Below are positions 23,966 to 40,967 of a stretch of DNA of 64,000 nt, piece after piece. Origin of the DNA: Myripristis murdjan (lineage: Eukaryota > Chordata > Actinopteri > Holocentriformes > Holocentridae). The stretch lies in NCBI RefSeq assembly GCF_902150065.1, contig NC_043987.1:24951987-25015986 (forward strand), given 5' to 3'. The notes beneath the pieces are model-generated. The model was not told where the DNA came from and searched no databases. It saw nothing but the letters and a program-made list of their open reading frames with translations. The stretch's first letter is position 1; the number at the start of each line of letters is the position of its first letter. Made by a program: the position numbers and the translations under genes.

Positions 23966-24744
23966 GTATGTGTGTGCCAGAGACAGATGCATGTGTGCAC
24001 TCACCTGTGTGGTACGATATGAGATCTTTTCTTTTTCCATTCCTCCACCCGTTGCATGTATTGTTATTGCTTTCTCCTTTGAAAACGACACATCCCATTT
24101 GAAGCAGACTGACTGAAAGGGCCTGAGAAAAGGCCACTTGATCCTGGTGGGACCTGCGTCGCCACAGAAAACAGATCTTTTGTGTATCTCGCCCTCTAAT
24201 CAAAATAAGGAGAAAACTGAATAAATAGCTTTTGTCTATTGTGTCACCTGCACTAAAAAGAGAAGCACAGGAGACCTTCACAATGATATATTTACACTCA
24301 AAGCAAAGTTTCTTGGGAAGAGCTATCTTTGTTACAGTTAAGTGCTAAATGCCACTGCTGGTTTAATCACCATTATTTCTGTCATGTTTCCGTGGCTACT
24401 GCACAGTTCATTATTTTCTGTGTGGTCTCTGCTGTAAAAGGTCACTGGTGACGCTGCTTGACAAGCAAATATAGCTCTATGGAGTGAGCTCCCCAACACG
24501 GCACGGCTGCACAACTGGGCACGTGCTGACTGCGGTGAAGGGTTAGCGTGTTGGTGAGAAAAGCCAGCTAACACTCCTCCTCCTCATCATCATCATCGGC
24601 CACGCGCACTTATTCTATCATTCATAACCTTTGGTGGACCAATTTTCCTCTTCTCATTTGATGAATAATTTCCACAACACAGTCAATCAGCACTCACAGT
24701 TCAAGATGCATTCCCATGCATTTTGGGGAGGTTGACTCTGATAA

Positions 24745-24830
24745 GATACGATATGTTAAGATAAGATAAGATAATCCTTTATTAGCCCCCCAAAGGGGAA
24801 ATTTAGTATATTAGTAAATTTAGTAATAAA
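24745..24830 (-). mobile_element. LINE 3' tail with (TATCT)n end, minus strand
   Basis: Read on the minus strand the segment ends aaatttcccctttggggggc, taataaaggattatc, then repeated ttatc units. This is the usual 3' terminus of a fish LINE. Only the tail is left. Confidence 0.65.
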
Positions 24831-25198
24831 AATAACAAGATATATTAAATCAATACGTAGAAAAAAAGAGTAAGTAAACGTTACAGTTTATTCAAAATCC
24901 CAGTAAAACAAACTACATATAAATGGGCTAACTGGTTAATTTGCACATTAAGGTAAAGGCATTAAAATCCTCCATATGTTAATGACAGCTTGTTTGCTGC
25001 GCGGCTCTATGCTAGCACTTAAGCACACCGTATATTAAGTGATAGAAGGTGACCAGTGTTGCCTCAAAAGTGAGAAACTGAGATCCTGTAGTAGCTCTAA
25101 AGCCAAAGCCAACTCTGGCAGTTTTGCGTAGGTGTTTGATAAACTGTACTCAAAATATAAAGTTGGCTGTGCTGATTTTTACAAACCTACCAGCCATA

Positions 25199-25229
<31 letters not shown>

Positions 25230-25849
25230 CATTATTACACAACTCTGTTGAATACACAGTTCTGATTGGCTAGTGAACATACTCTGAGAGGGCTGTTGTT
25301 TCTGAGTGGTCGACTGCTGTTTCACATCTAATCAGATCACTCCACAGTCAACAAGTCTTTTTTTTTTTTTTTTAAGTTACACTGTATTAAAGCTAACAAT
25401 AACAATAATGATGATGATAATAGTAATAATATAAAGATTACAAAATATACAGTCCAGCAGTCCTAATCATGATAATTACTAAAGATTTTAGGCAACAGTC
25501 AATAGCACAGTCATCAAGTCTGATCTGTTAATTGTTGTTGTTAATTGCTAATCAAATTAACCAGCCACAAATACATGTTTGCCTTGATTATTGTGGAAAA
25601 TAATATTTCTAATATTATTTTTTATTCACTCAGAGAGCATGAAACTTTTGATTACTGGTTAGAAGTTCGGGTAGGTAGCCGGGTAATATGTAGGATCATT
25701 TACAGGGAGGCAGTCAATATGTTGTCAAAGTGCTTCTGCTAACAAAAATAAATCATTCTGTGGCCGTGCCGTCATATTTATCTTAAGTCATCGTCGCTCA
25801 TGTAACCCCTCATGCCCTTTAATTGCAGAACACAGGTCACTGTACTATC

Positions 25850-26470
25850 CAAACTATTAAGAAAGCACGTTGGTGCCCTGCTGACTTAGTGCCCAGTGAG
25901 TTATGCGCATTTTGGCTTGAGGGTGGTGCTAGAGGAAGGAAAGGTCATGAGGTCGCCAAAGTTGAAAGGGTTCATCTTCAGGGTAGCATGAATGCTCTTT
26001 CCAAAATTCGTGGTAATTCGCCTGATAGTTTGTGAGGTATCAGATTTGACATTTTGGATTAAGGGTGGCTTTACAGAAAAACGTGATGGTGACATCACAA
26101 TTGATAGGATTCATTCCCCTGGATGCATGAGTAAACATAAAGTATAGCATAGCATAACATGTAGTACAGAACAAGTATAACTGCTTGCCAATCGATCCAT
26201 TACATTTAGAGATATGGTGTGTATTAGTCAAATGTCTGGCCTGAGGACGGCACCAGAGCAAAGGTTATAGGGTCGCTACAACCGAGAGGAATCATCCTTT
26301 GGGGAGTAATGGACGCTCTTACCAAATATTATGACAACCAGTATCACCAATTACATTTTGTGATGTCTTGCGTGCACGCTTGACTTTGTGTCCTGAGGGT
26401 GATGCTGGGAGAAAGGTCATGATTTGGAGGAAAGAGTTGATTGGACGCACAGACGGTCCAACACCGACCA
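25850..26470 (+). repeat. Dispersed repeat array, second locus (about four units)
   Basis: Four degenerate units of the family seen at 10.2 and 11.2 kb, starting near 25850, 26041, 26220 and 26370. Shared marks are gaggtcgccaaagttgaaa, gggttcatcttcagggtagc, atgaatgctctttccaaaat, then a tail like gatagtttgtgaggtatcag leading into the next unit. The second unit is interrupted by an AT-rich insertion at about 26130-26190. Confidence 0.6.
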
Positions 26471-26474
26471 GCTT

Positions 26475-28385
26475 CTGCTTGCGATTGAGAAAGCCCTTTG
26501 AAAATCTCTAAATTCAGACTCAAAATCTGTCTTTCCTCACTGTCACACACCCGACCCTTTCCCTGTCTCGTGTGGGACTGGCATAATCTTCGGTTTAGTC
26601 AGCGTTAATAGCCGGGCCGTTGGAAACTCCGACTGCTTCTTGCTCTGTCGGCATCATTACACTCACTCTCTTTCTGCTGTCTGTATTAATGTGTAAATGG
26701 ATCAGTATCAGTCTGCTCCGAGTGTCTCTCCTTCACACACCTGTTGCATGCTGTCGTTTTACCTGACAGTGCATGTGAAGTCCCTATCTTTTCACCCCAT
26801 CGTGCTCCTCAGATTGCATATGTTCCTTACTCGTTTTATTGTTTTGTCGTGGCACTTGTTGCACGCTCAGTCATCCTGGTGGTCGCCATTTGAATTTGCC
26901 TGCCCAAAGTCTCTGTCCTCTGTTTTCCTATTAAAGGTGCACTTTGCAAAATTGCCAAGAGTTGATTTAAGTGAGAACTTTTAGACTCAGCTGACAAAAA
27001 TGCGAAATAATGATAAATAGTAGCATCTGTCAGTGAGTCAGGCCAATGATGAGAAATGTATAGATTTAACCATCAGATTATGTGCTTTCTCCACATTTTC
27101 TGTCAGTTGAGTCTAAAATGTCCTCACTTAAATTAGGAGATTTAAATGAGGATGTTGAGAGATCATCGTAAGGATTCTGCAGTTTTGCATAATGCATCTT
27201 TAATGTTTTTCTTGGGAGTTTTTCCTTGTATCCACTGAGGGTTTATTGTCTCTGCTACAGTGCACACAGAGTATAGTATATGCCAGGGATGATTTTGGTG
27301 TCTGGTGACTAAGGTGACCAACAGGTGAATCTCCAGAACAACTGATTGTATTCTTTTCATTTTCAATAGGACTTGAAAAATGGCAAATCTTATCAGTGCC
27401 TTTGTATTAAGCAACTGAGCTGTGTTAACCGCTCTAAAATATGTTTTTGTACTGACTGCTGTCAACTTAGTGAGATCCATCTAACATCACATTGGCTGGT
27501 ATCTCCTTCTCTCTCCTCTCCTCTCTTCTCTTCCTTCCTCCCAATCAAACTGAGTTTTTGTGTAACCAGTTAAGAACTGAACAGCTTACAATTTCTCTCG
27601 TTCTAAAAATAGCATGTGCGCTTGCTTTCTCCTAACCAGCATTCACCTCAACGTGAGAACAATGCCAGAACAATTTTTCAGTCTAAGAGATTGGGTAAAG
27701 CTTCAGGAGGAAAAAGCAAGACTCACAAAGCATCGATGTCTGTTTTTTTTTTTTTTTTTTTTTTTTCTGTTCTCAGTCTCACTGCCAACCTTAACCTCTT
27801 GTCTCCTTTTTTTGCAACAGCTGGAGAAATGGCACGCAGTTTTTAAGTGTAACTTTCCAAAGAGGGCACTGCTCCAATTTTTTTTGTTTGTTTGTTTACA
27901 TAGATATGTAGAAATGTTTTCTGTATGTTTTCTTCAGTGTCGAAGCAAATTCATTGTTCTATTCGTGTCAGATGTGAGCCCATATAGCATGTGAGAATTA
28001 TACAACGAACGTCAAAAAACAAAGGCAATGTGTACAGGCTTTGCAAGGATTTTTGGTGGTTACCATATGGACACATTCAAATAACATCCTCCATAGCCAT
28101 GTAATGTGCTCTCATAGCTGCTCTTGGCCATGTCAGAGATGCAATATGCCAGATTTATCAGATTTGTTAGAATGTAAAATAAAAAATGTGTCCATGAACT
28201 CATGGGCACATTTATTTTTTGGCTGATGAAGGAGGCTGGAAGGGTGTGCATTAGACTACATGTGCATAGTGAATGAGCACATGTGTGAATGCATGGGTGT
28301 GTTTGCATGGATGGATCCATATACCCCAGCTCTCCTAACAAGTACTGAAATAATAATGAGAACAGTAGTTGCTTCTGAGTGGGGC

Positions 28386-28436
<51 letters not shown>

Positions 28437-30265
28437 GGGGTGGGGCTGGAGAGGAGAGAGTTGAGAAGAAAAAGAAGAGAAATTGAACCAAACTGCTTAG
28501 CTAGATACACTGGAAACCTAATGTCTGACACCTAGATTGAACCTTGGTATGGGTTTTTTTTCTGTCTGAAATAAGAATTCTTTGGAGACGTTTTTGAGGA
28601 AGAAAAAGACACCAAGGTGTGGGTCTGAAAGCACAGTGACAATGCCGTTGGATGTCCACTTTGTGTGAAATCCAACAAAAGCCTGTTGCGCTGAGCTTCT
28701 TTCTTTCTCTGGCTGCTCTCATATCCATAATCACACACATACACACATACACTCTCTCTTTTCACTTTTGTATTCTTGCTCATTCTCTCTGGCTCACAGA
28801 CTTTCTGATGGGACAAAGGTGGTACACCAACACGGCTCTTCAGGGCTGCTGGGACGTCAAGTGGGCAAGATGAGTCTGAAGGGTTCTTGATTGTAGTCGG
28901 CCAGTCGTCAGAGGGATCAGATTAAATGCTCTGAACCCAATATGAGCCCAGCCCGTTGCCATAAAGATGAATAACACAGCCTGGCCTCTCATCTGCTCTC
29001 AATATACAAAGCTAGAACAAATGGCACACTGCTTAAATTTCGGGAGTTTTACTGTTGAATGTGATTGTGAAGTCTGATATTACTGTTACATTCATATTAA
29101 ACAGGAAATATATAGTATTATTATTTCCTCTATAAATCCATTAATGTTGATGCATCTCATTGTCCTGTAAGGTACAAAAGTGAATATCATCTTGATTGGA
29201 TCCAAAAGAGGAGATGAGTTTGAATGAAGCAAAATTTGAATTAGAATGTAGTAAAAAACAAATAAAAACATCCTCTTAAAATCTGATCTGCTTTTAAACA
29301 GTAAACACTTCCGTGGAGACTACCATCGCTCTGATTCAATGGGAATTCAAGTTAAAAGATTCAAAAATGACACTGAGAGAAGCGGTTACATGTCTTACAG
29401 AAACGTGATATCCTGAAATCTCTGGAAAAAGATTCAAAGGCTGCAATTTTACTGTGATATGATACTGATGTGATTTCCATTATGTTAATTAATTGATGAC
29501 AACAGGTTAATATGACCAGTTTAATGTTTCAATAGCATGCTGCACTTTTTTCAAGTTCTCTTGGTACAAAAAAAGTCATGCAGCATTAGTGGTTTCAAAA
29601 GTGCAAAGCAGGTCCAAAGATCACCTCACAGATAGCAAGCATGCTAAACAGGACCAGAGTCACTCCATGAAGCAGTGATGGAGTGAGTCGAAAAACGTGC
29701 AAGATCCCAACACTTTGCGTGTTATCTGCCCTACATGCCACCATGAACTAGATCAAGAAAAACACAGTTTGTATAGAGAATACCCACAAGTCCATCATGT
29801 CCATAGAGCACACTGGCAGATGTGGAACTGGAACAAATCATAATCATGCGTTTTGACGGTTTCAAACTTTAAAACATTCATTTACAACAATTTCAAATTT
29901 ACAAAAAGGGAGGGGAAAAAACTACTACTCATAATAATTTGAGGTAACAGCTTGTAAACATTATCTTCACTTTGTTCAAGTTGGCAATAACAACTTCATT
30001 CAAAAGATTCAACAGATCGGCCCACGTGTAAACAATTGCTGGTCTTTTACGCACAAACATTGGTCGTCGGACTACTTTGTTGTAGTCATTTTTCGGAAGG
30101 AAATGTTAAGTTTTTGCATATTTTCTTTCCTCTCCGAGACACAAAGGGGCGTCTTTGACAGGTACATGCAGATAGAGATCTCGTCCTGCGGTTGGAAAGG
30201 TGTGCACCAGATCTCCACGCTGGATCTCCACTCCAGATCTCCATAGTCCAGTATCCCTCCACTGT
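26475..30265. other. Gene-poor interval, likely including rprml 3' UTR
   Basis: Contains a poly(T) run at about 27742-27766, a (GA)n microsatellite at about 28390-28430 and otherwise unique-looking AT-rich sequence. The rprml 3' UTR (minus strand) should lie just below 30266, but no convincing poly(A) signal was fixed. No other gene is supported. Confidence 0.4.
28390..28432. repeat. (GA)n microsatellite
   Basis: About 20 uninterrupted GA dinucleotides followed by GA-rich sequence. Confidence 0.9.
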
Positions 30266-33797
<3,532 letters not shown>

Positions 33798-34261
33798 CAC
33801 ATGTGAAAATTTATATTTCACATGTGAATTTACCGTTTGCACATGTGATCAGCAATATTCATATAACATTTTAACACGTGACAAGAAGTTAATGTCACAT
33901 ATGAACTTGAACTTTTTGCACATGATTTGTTTGTCACATGTGATTTAGTTTTCCACATGTGAAAAGAAAACAATGTTGCGCATGAACCGGATATTTTCAA
34001 ATGCAATTTGTTGTTTTCACATGATTAAAATTCCCCACATGCGAAAAGGAAATTGTTCACTCAAAGTCATGCGGAAGTAGCATTTTCACATGTGACTGGC
34101 TTCTGAATTAGAATTTCCACATGTGAAAACAACATGAAGTCACATGTGAAATAAAGCACATGTGATTTTGGGACATGTGTTTTTCAGCCATCACAAGTGG
34201 CTGTAGATCACACGTGTTCCAAAACCACGTCTGATTTATATCACTTGTGATTTCACATGTG
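33798..34261. repeat. Array of CACATGTG palindromes (E-box-like)
   Basis: By eye, ten exact CACATGTG copies and about nine one- or two-base variants (CACGTG, CACATATG, CACATGCG, CACTTGTG and similar) lie within 464 bases. Spacing is about 16-33 bases, often near 21 (starts at 33798, 33819, 33840). Most copies are flanked by TTT on the left and AAA on the right, so each unit is a longer near-palindrome (ttttcacatgtgaaaa). The segment is otherwise AT-rich. It looks like a degenerate minisatellite or the inside of an unrecognised repeat. CACATGTG is a CANNTG E-box, but function is not shown. Confidence 0.85.
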
Positions 34262-37200
34262 ACTTTTTTTGTGGTATGAGATGTTAGATTAGATTTCACA
34301 TCACGTCACATCACCCATCTCGCTCTTCATGCAAAATGTAAGGTTTCATTCCGATGTCTTATTAACAAATGGAAATGGAAAGCTTAATCGTGTATAAAGC
34401 TTCAACTGAGGCACGGTACCTTATTTGAAAAGTATATTATGTCGGCAGGAACGTGCTTATCACTTCAAATATAACCTCCATCACTACAGGACATAGGCAT
34501 CCCCATGTGTACGTATCAACCAGTAGTTTTGTTAACATTAAATAAACAAAGATCAGCTGACCTGTCAAAAGTTGTAGTGAAATATGACAGTAATCTGCTG
34601 GTTATTTATTACTTTGGTCCCTGAGTTCTGGAGGGGAGTAAACATTTCACCTCAGCTCCAGCCACATGCCAAACATCCTTTTTGCAAATCCTGCTTTGTC
34701 ATGTTTAGTTATGTTGGTTTGTCGGTTCTGTGGCGCACAACTGGCCAGTGGTGGTTGTTGACAGAAATTTCTAGCATTCAGGAGAAAGACATAATAGCTG
34801 CACCACTGTGCTCTTTTTTTAAGACTCCAGGAAGACGCCCAATAGGCTAAGAGATATCCAGGAGAAAGGATTTCCAAAGTATAGACCGATGCCCAGCGGA
34901 GAGATAACTGCTCAATGCTGGCTCGAAAGGCCACACTGTGCTGGAGGACAATTATCTGACGGGGCTTGCAGGTGTGCTTTTTCAAATCCATTTTTTTCCA
35001 CATTCACGTTTTCTGAATACGTCTGAAAAAATATAGTCGTGTGAAGTTAAACGGAAATCCCTGAAAATATAATTCTTGGTACTATTCTTGGCTGGCAGGC
35101 AGTGATTTAATATTTATAATATAATTTCAACCAAGGATTAATAATTATACTATCACTTTCCAAAAGTGGTAATATAATTATTCTTTAATATACTATGAAA
35201 TAATACACCATCATGTGTGCTTTTAAAAATAAACCATGCAAATTGTATCTACAGGGATACTGTGTGTGATTTTTGATAAAACAACCACATTACTAAATCA
35301 TTAGTCATGATCAGCAAACAACCAAACAAAAAAGAGAACACTTGAATCATATCATATTATCATAGATGTTAAAATATCTAGTCTTACATCGCAGTCTGTT
35401 ATATTTGTTGTATTTTTATAGATGAGAAAAGGGATCGCTGCAGTGATGAACGTCAACAGGTTTCTACAAAACTGCGTTAAATATTTTCAAAACATTCCCC
35501 AAGTCTTGTCAGCAAAGCCTGTCAGCTTAATCTGTTGTTTGTCTAAAAACAAAGGCCATGAAATTCAATTTGGGATGCTCCTGATGTGTGTGTAAGCGGC
35601 TTGCAGCCACCAGCTGACAAGCATGTGTGCAAACAATGATTAGCTCTATACACAAATACCTTTCATAAGCCCGGGAAGTGGTTTATTTCAGATCATTTAT
35701 TAATGGCGGATAACAGAGGAGCAAGAAGTCTTTCATGTCCAATAAGACCAAATAATCCTATTTGCGTTTGGATTTTATATAGCAGCAAATTAATAGGCGG
35801 TATGTAAATCAATTCTGTGCAATTTTAGCCTGTTCTTCCATTTTTCAGTCCAGCGTGATTATGGAAAGTAGCATGTGCTTAAACCTCATCCTTTTGTCAA
35901 TACATAAATCCTCCACATAGAAACAGTTAAAAAGATAACATGTTTTGGAGGCTTTAAACTACAGAAATTCAAAGACAACACAAACCAGGAGACATCTTTG
36001 TTCAAGCTATACGAGTCTTGTATGAACACAAAACTCCTTTGAAGTTGTGTCCAGAAAAAATCCTCTTTATTTAAATATTTCACATGCTAAATGTTTGTGG
36101 GGTCAAAACCTGTTGATTTATTACCTCTACTCTCTTTGGGAGCATCTCATGCACAGTCTCCATGTGCAATGAATGTGCCACATGTCACTGATGCCCGGTG
36201 AAATAGCACTGCGCTGGGGCAAAGAGAGGTTTCTAACCGTCGCCTCAGTCCAACTGTGTATGAAGATGTATTCATATGAGGATACAGACAGACATGAACG
36301 TGTGTCTCTGACTTGTTCCTAAGCAACAGTAGACCTGTGAGCCTAGTGGCAGATGGTTGGTGAAGTTATTTTGGTTTAGAGGAGAAGGAAGGAGGGAGGG
36401 AGTGATAAGGTGCCTGGACGGAGGAGAGGGGGGGAAACGTTTCCACTTAACATGAGGGAATTGGCAGCCTAGCAACACAAACTAAGTGAAGACATCCCTA
36501 GCAACAAGGAGGTGGTGTTTGGCCCGAGCCACCCCGGATCCACCATCCCTCATCCCTATATCCACTTTATTCAAGGGACTTCGACGGGGCCAGACATCAC
36601 TTAGGACATAAAGTGGACACACCCTTTCAACCCGCTAAATCCCGGTGGGAAAAGACTTCCTCAGAACTTTCTCCTTTTCAATTAATCTAACAGATTGCTC
36701 CTAAGATGCGGCTTTATTAGTTGATCAAAGCGCATGAAAGAGTGCATGGAAAAGGGTGTGCTCTTGTGAGTGTGTGCACAAATTTCCTGGCCAAACAGAG
36801 GGGTGGGTGGGGAGGGGTGGATACCAGGGACACTAAGGAATAGTATCCAAAAACGGAGAGCGTGGGTGCTTAATGCAGACAAAGTCAGCATCCTGAGATG
36901 GAGAGAAACAGTTGGAGGCCATGTTTTGATCTTAAGGGGTTTGCCACCTATGGGACTCTTAATCACGCACAGGTAAATACAGTCATTAATTACACACTGA
37001 TACAGATTGCAGGGACGCAGAGCAACAGCAGAGTGGTGCCCCACATCAACCCCACACTAAGCAACCATCAGTCACTAAAGTTATTTCAAGGAGATAATAA
37101 CCTCATTGCCTTGATTTGCAGGGGGATATTGGACTCTGTGAGTGTTTTTTGTGTGTGTGTGTGTGTGTGAGAGTGCCCATACACACCCTCTGTAGCCTAT

Positions 37201-39312
37201 CTGTTTGAATGACTGCAGAAACCCTGTTTGTCTGAGATGCACATCATGGATTTCATGCATCTAATCGAAGAAATCCCAGCGTCTCACACATCCCAGCGCT
37301 CGCTAAACTCCTTGACATTTACATTCATCCACACATCTCAATAATATAGATCTACCATGATCTCCTTTTCCTCTTCTCTCTTTGTTTATTTCCTACATCC
37401 AGCCTGTTTGTGGCATTAGCCTTCTTCCTCTCTTTTCCCATCCTTTTTTTTTTTTTTTGGTGTTCGTTTGTTTGTTTCACGGCAGGCTACATGAGCAAGC
37501 CGAAGTCTTCATGTACTTTATAACAAGAAGAAAACAGCGAGAACAAAAATGCCCTCTTGCACCCTTTCTATTCCTGCGCTCCTCTTGTCTCCCCAGCTGT
37601 AAGTTTTTCACTTTCAACACACAATATAAGCTGTCGTCCCCAGAGAGGGAAATGTAAGCTCAGATCTACAGCAGCAAGTGGAGGCAGGTCAAAGCGGCAA
37701 AGCGTCACAACACAAACACACATTGCCCCACGTCAACAACACCAGGGCACTTTTCATAAGGCAGGCAATATCCCCACTTGACCCTCTCTCCCACCAGTTA
37801 AACCCAGCAAAGCAGGAGAGGGTAAAGCCGCCTGTGGTTATCCAAACACCGATTTTGTCTGGCAGCGATTGCATTTTGATATTGGCTTTCTGTGATTGCT
37901 GTTTCAGACTCAGTGAAGGGCTTAAAGGCCCCCGGATAGATCTGTGACACGGGTCGGGACCCCTCCATCCCCCTTCCTTTCTCCAGCCCCCTTGTTCAGT
38001 CTTAATTGGCTGCCATCTGACCCAGTCTCTGCTCAACAACTCGCACCGCGCTCTTCCCAAAATGCCATTCGTTTGTGGGGGTGGAAGCCACAAAAGGCTA
38101 CATGGAGCCAATAGATCCAATCATCGACAGAGGGGGGCGGGGGTCTGACGGCCCATGTAGCATTACCTGCACCGTGAACAGTCAGTGCTTAATGCCAACA
38201 GTTGACTATGATGGCTTCTCTACTTTTTTCTCCCTTTCTGTCATTTCTTCAAGCTGCAATCCTCGGACACGGGTGGCAGTAGCTTAGCAACCAGCAAGAG
38301 AATGAGAACAAGAGCAGGGCAGAGGGATAGAGATTCAATAAATGGACTAGCGCAGAGATCAGAGACATTGTCTGCTGCCATCCAGCTCCACACACACACA
38401 CACACACACTGTTCCCCAAAGTTCATTTCTGTAGGGTGATATCCAGGCAGAGGTGGCAGAGAAGGACGGCCATTGATCTAATCTCACTTTTATCCCCTTT
38501 GCTGCTTCATTGTGTGTTCATGTCTTTTTCGTGTTTCAGGAGCCAGCAGTCTCTCCTTCCGTTGCTCTGTCACTCAGCAGAACAGGAAGAGGTCTGCAGC
38601 AGCAGCACCCGCATGAATGAGGATATATCCAAAATGTATTTGTTGACTACATCAACATTCAACATCTATTCTGCAGATACTCAACAAATATATATGTCAC
38701 AATAAGCAAAGTAGCAAAGTCTTAGATGTAGAGAAAGCTTGATGAATCCTAGTGTATGTTCATTTTTCACCACTAGGGGTCCTTCTATTTCAACTTGTCT
38801 TAGCCCCCTCTTTCCTCCTCATTTAACTTGTAAGAGTTCACATCGGGATCCTACCTGCTCAGGTGTTTGTCGACTGGAACTGCAAATAAAAAAAATAAGT
38901 GTTTGTGAATTTTATTCAGTGGTTTGACTGTCTCACTATTCAAAAATAGGCTACTGCAAAAATAAGCTTATTTTGGTCGGCTGTGCATGGCATATGTTTT
39001 AGGATCAACCCCATGTTTTTTTTTTTGTTGTTTTTTTTTGTCTCTTAAATAACATTTCGTTCAGCAAATAATTAAAAAAAAAAAAAAAAAAAAAAATCAA
39101 AGTTGTGGCTGTGATGGAAACTAAGCTCTATCAATCATAAGTGCACTCCCTGACTTAATGAACCACTTGAATTATGAGGCAGGATGTATGAGCCAACGCA
39201 TCGAGATGAGCCATGCGTTTTGTAAGAATGAGGAAAGGCGTCCTGCCTGTGGAGCTGAGCACAACGGAGCGCACAGCCGACGCCTGTCCAGCCGCACAGC
39301 CTCCCCGCAGCC
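34262..39312. other. Interval before itgb3, with its promoter at the right end
   Basis: AT-rich sequence at 35000-36100 and more GC-balanced sequence from 36200. No gene was recognised. A poly(A) run lies at about 39074-39096. The itgb3 5' UTR is probably within 39180-39312, where GC content rises (cgcacagccgacgcctgtcc). No TATA box is seen there. Confidence 0.4.
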
Positions 39313-39954
39313 ATGGGAACTTTTTCACACCGATTACTGACACTTTTTCTGTTACTGTCATCGGCATCAGAGGTTTTCGGTAAGATGGATTTTATTCTAT
39401 GGGCCCACTTCTAAAACTTTCACCTGCCAACACAACTTTGGCTGTTTTCACCCAAACGGTGAAAACGCGCGTCTTTTATTCATATTTCACGCACCTACAG
39501 TGTGTCGATTACCTTTATTCAGTGTCGTGATCCTAAAAGCAGCGTTAGAGGTGATTGGGATAGTGACTTGCTTGTATTTGCGCTGTTTTACATGAACTTT
39601 AAGGCCACCTTGCCTTATAAGGGAGTGAAAATACTCGAGATGTTTTAGGCCAGTGGTTTCCTAACTAGGGTCCCGGGAACACCAGGAGGGGCTTCCACTG
39701 GCGCTCCAGCCAAACAAGAGGCAGTTGAATTTAGTTTGAGACCGCAACCGGATGCCATCTGAAAGAGTTCTCTCTGGCTGATCTTAATTTCTTTAATTAA
39801 TTTCTTTATATAGTTTTGAACAGCCGCCCCAGAGCCATATCAGATCCATAAGTGGACCAACACTCCAGCCAACACTGATCAACTCCAAAATAGGCTTATT
39901 TTTTATTCTTTGGCATTATCTCCTCATTTTCAGTTATATGATCCTATATTAAGT

Positions 39955-40029
<75 letters not shown>

Positions 40030-40926
40030 CAAAAACAAAGCTCTTCCCAGTTCCTTGACATCTTATCAAATCCATGGTGTAAAAGAGGTGTCTGACATGA
40101 TGTTTGGGAATCCTTCAGGGCAATTTTCCATTTTTTAAAGGCTGGTCAGAACTGTATAAAAGTGTTAAATTAATTGTGATAGCTGTGTATTTATAGAAAT
40201 AGTGGAACAGTGTTGATTCTTACACTCTGAGAGGTCATTTTCACAGACTATTTTGTTGTGGCGTAGACCGCTGCTGTGTTCATAGTAAAGGCTCTGGTAG
40301 ACCACACCTTAAAGAGTGCATTAAGAAGGCAAAGAATGGGGTCTGTTGCAGAATATATATATTTTTTAAATTATTATTTTTAATTGTTGACTTATGTAGG
40401 ATGCATGTAATGAGTTCCTGCAATTTGTAAAATACACAGTTTGTTTGCAACTGTCAGAGAGAGGAAAAGGAAGAGAACAGGAAGCAGATTGGCATCATCA
40501 TCTTGTGTGTGTGTGTGTGTGTGTGTAGCCTACTCTGAGACTTCATCAGGCATTTACATGTTTGTATAACGCTGTTGCAAGACTCCTCTTGATGGCTGCG
40601 GTATCTGTGTGTGTATGGGAGTGGAGCAGAACCGCCAGATTTGGATAGTGATTGATTCAAATGTGGTCAACAGCGGATTCTGGAGCTTCTTTCTCTAAAC
40701 CAGAGTTGCAAGGAAGTAAATGAAAACTGCAGTTGTAGTGTGACAGATTCCTGCATGGTGCATTCTTCACTGTGTTATGTTATGTTTGTGTCGGTGTGCT
40801 AATTTCAGGTTCCAACATCTGCACATCGCGAGGGGTGACCACTTGTCGACAGTGTCTGGCTATCAACCCTGACTGTGCATGGTGCTCTCAGGAGGTGTGA
40901 AACCAAACCACACACACCCACACCCA

Positions 40927-40967
<41 letters not shown>

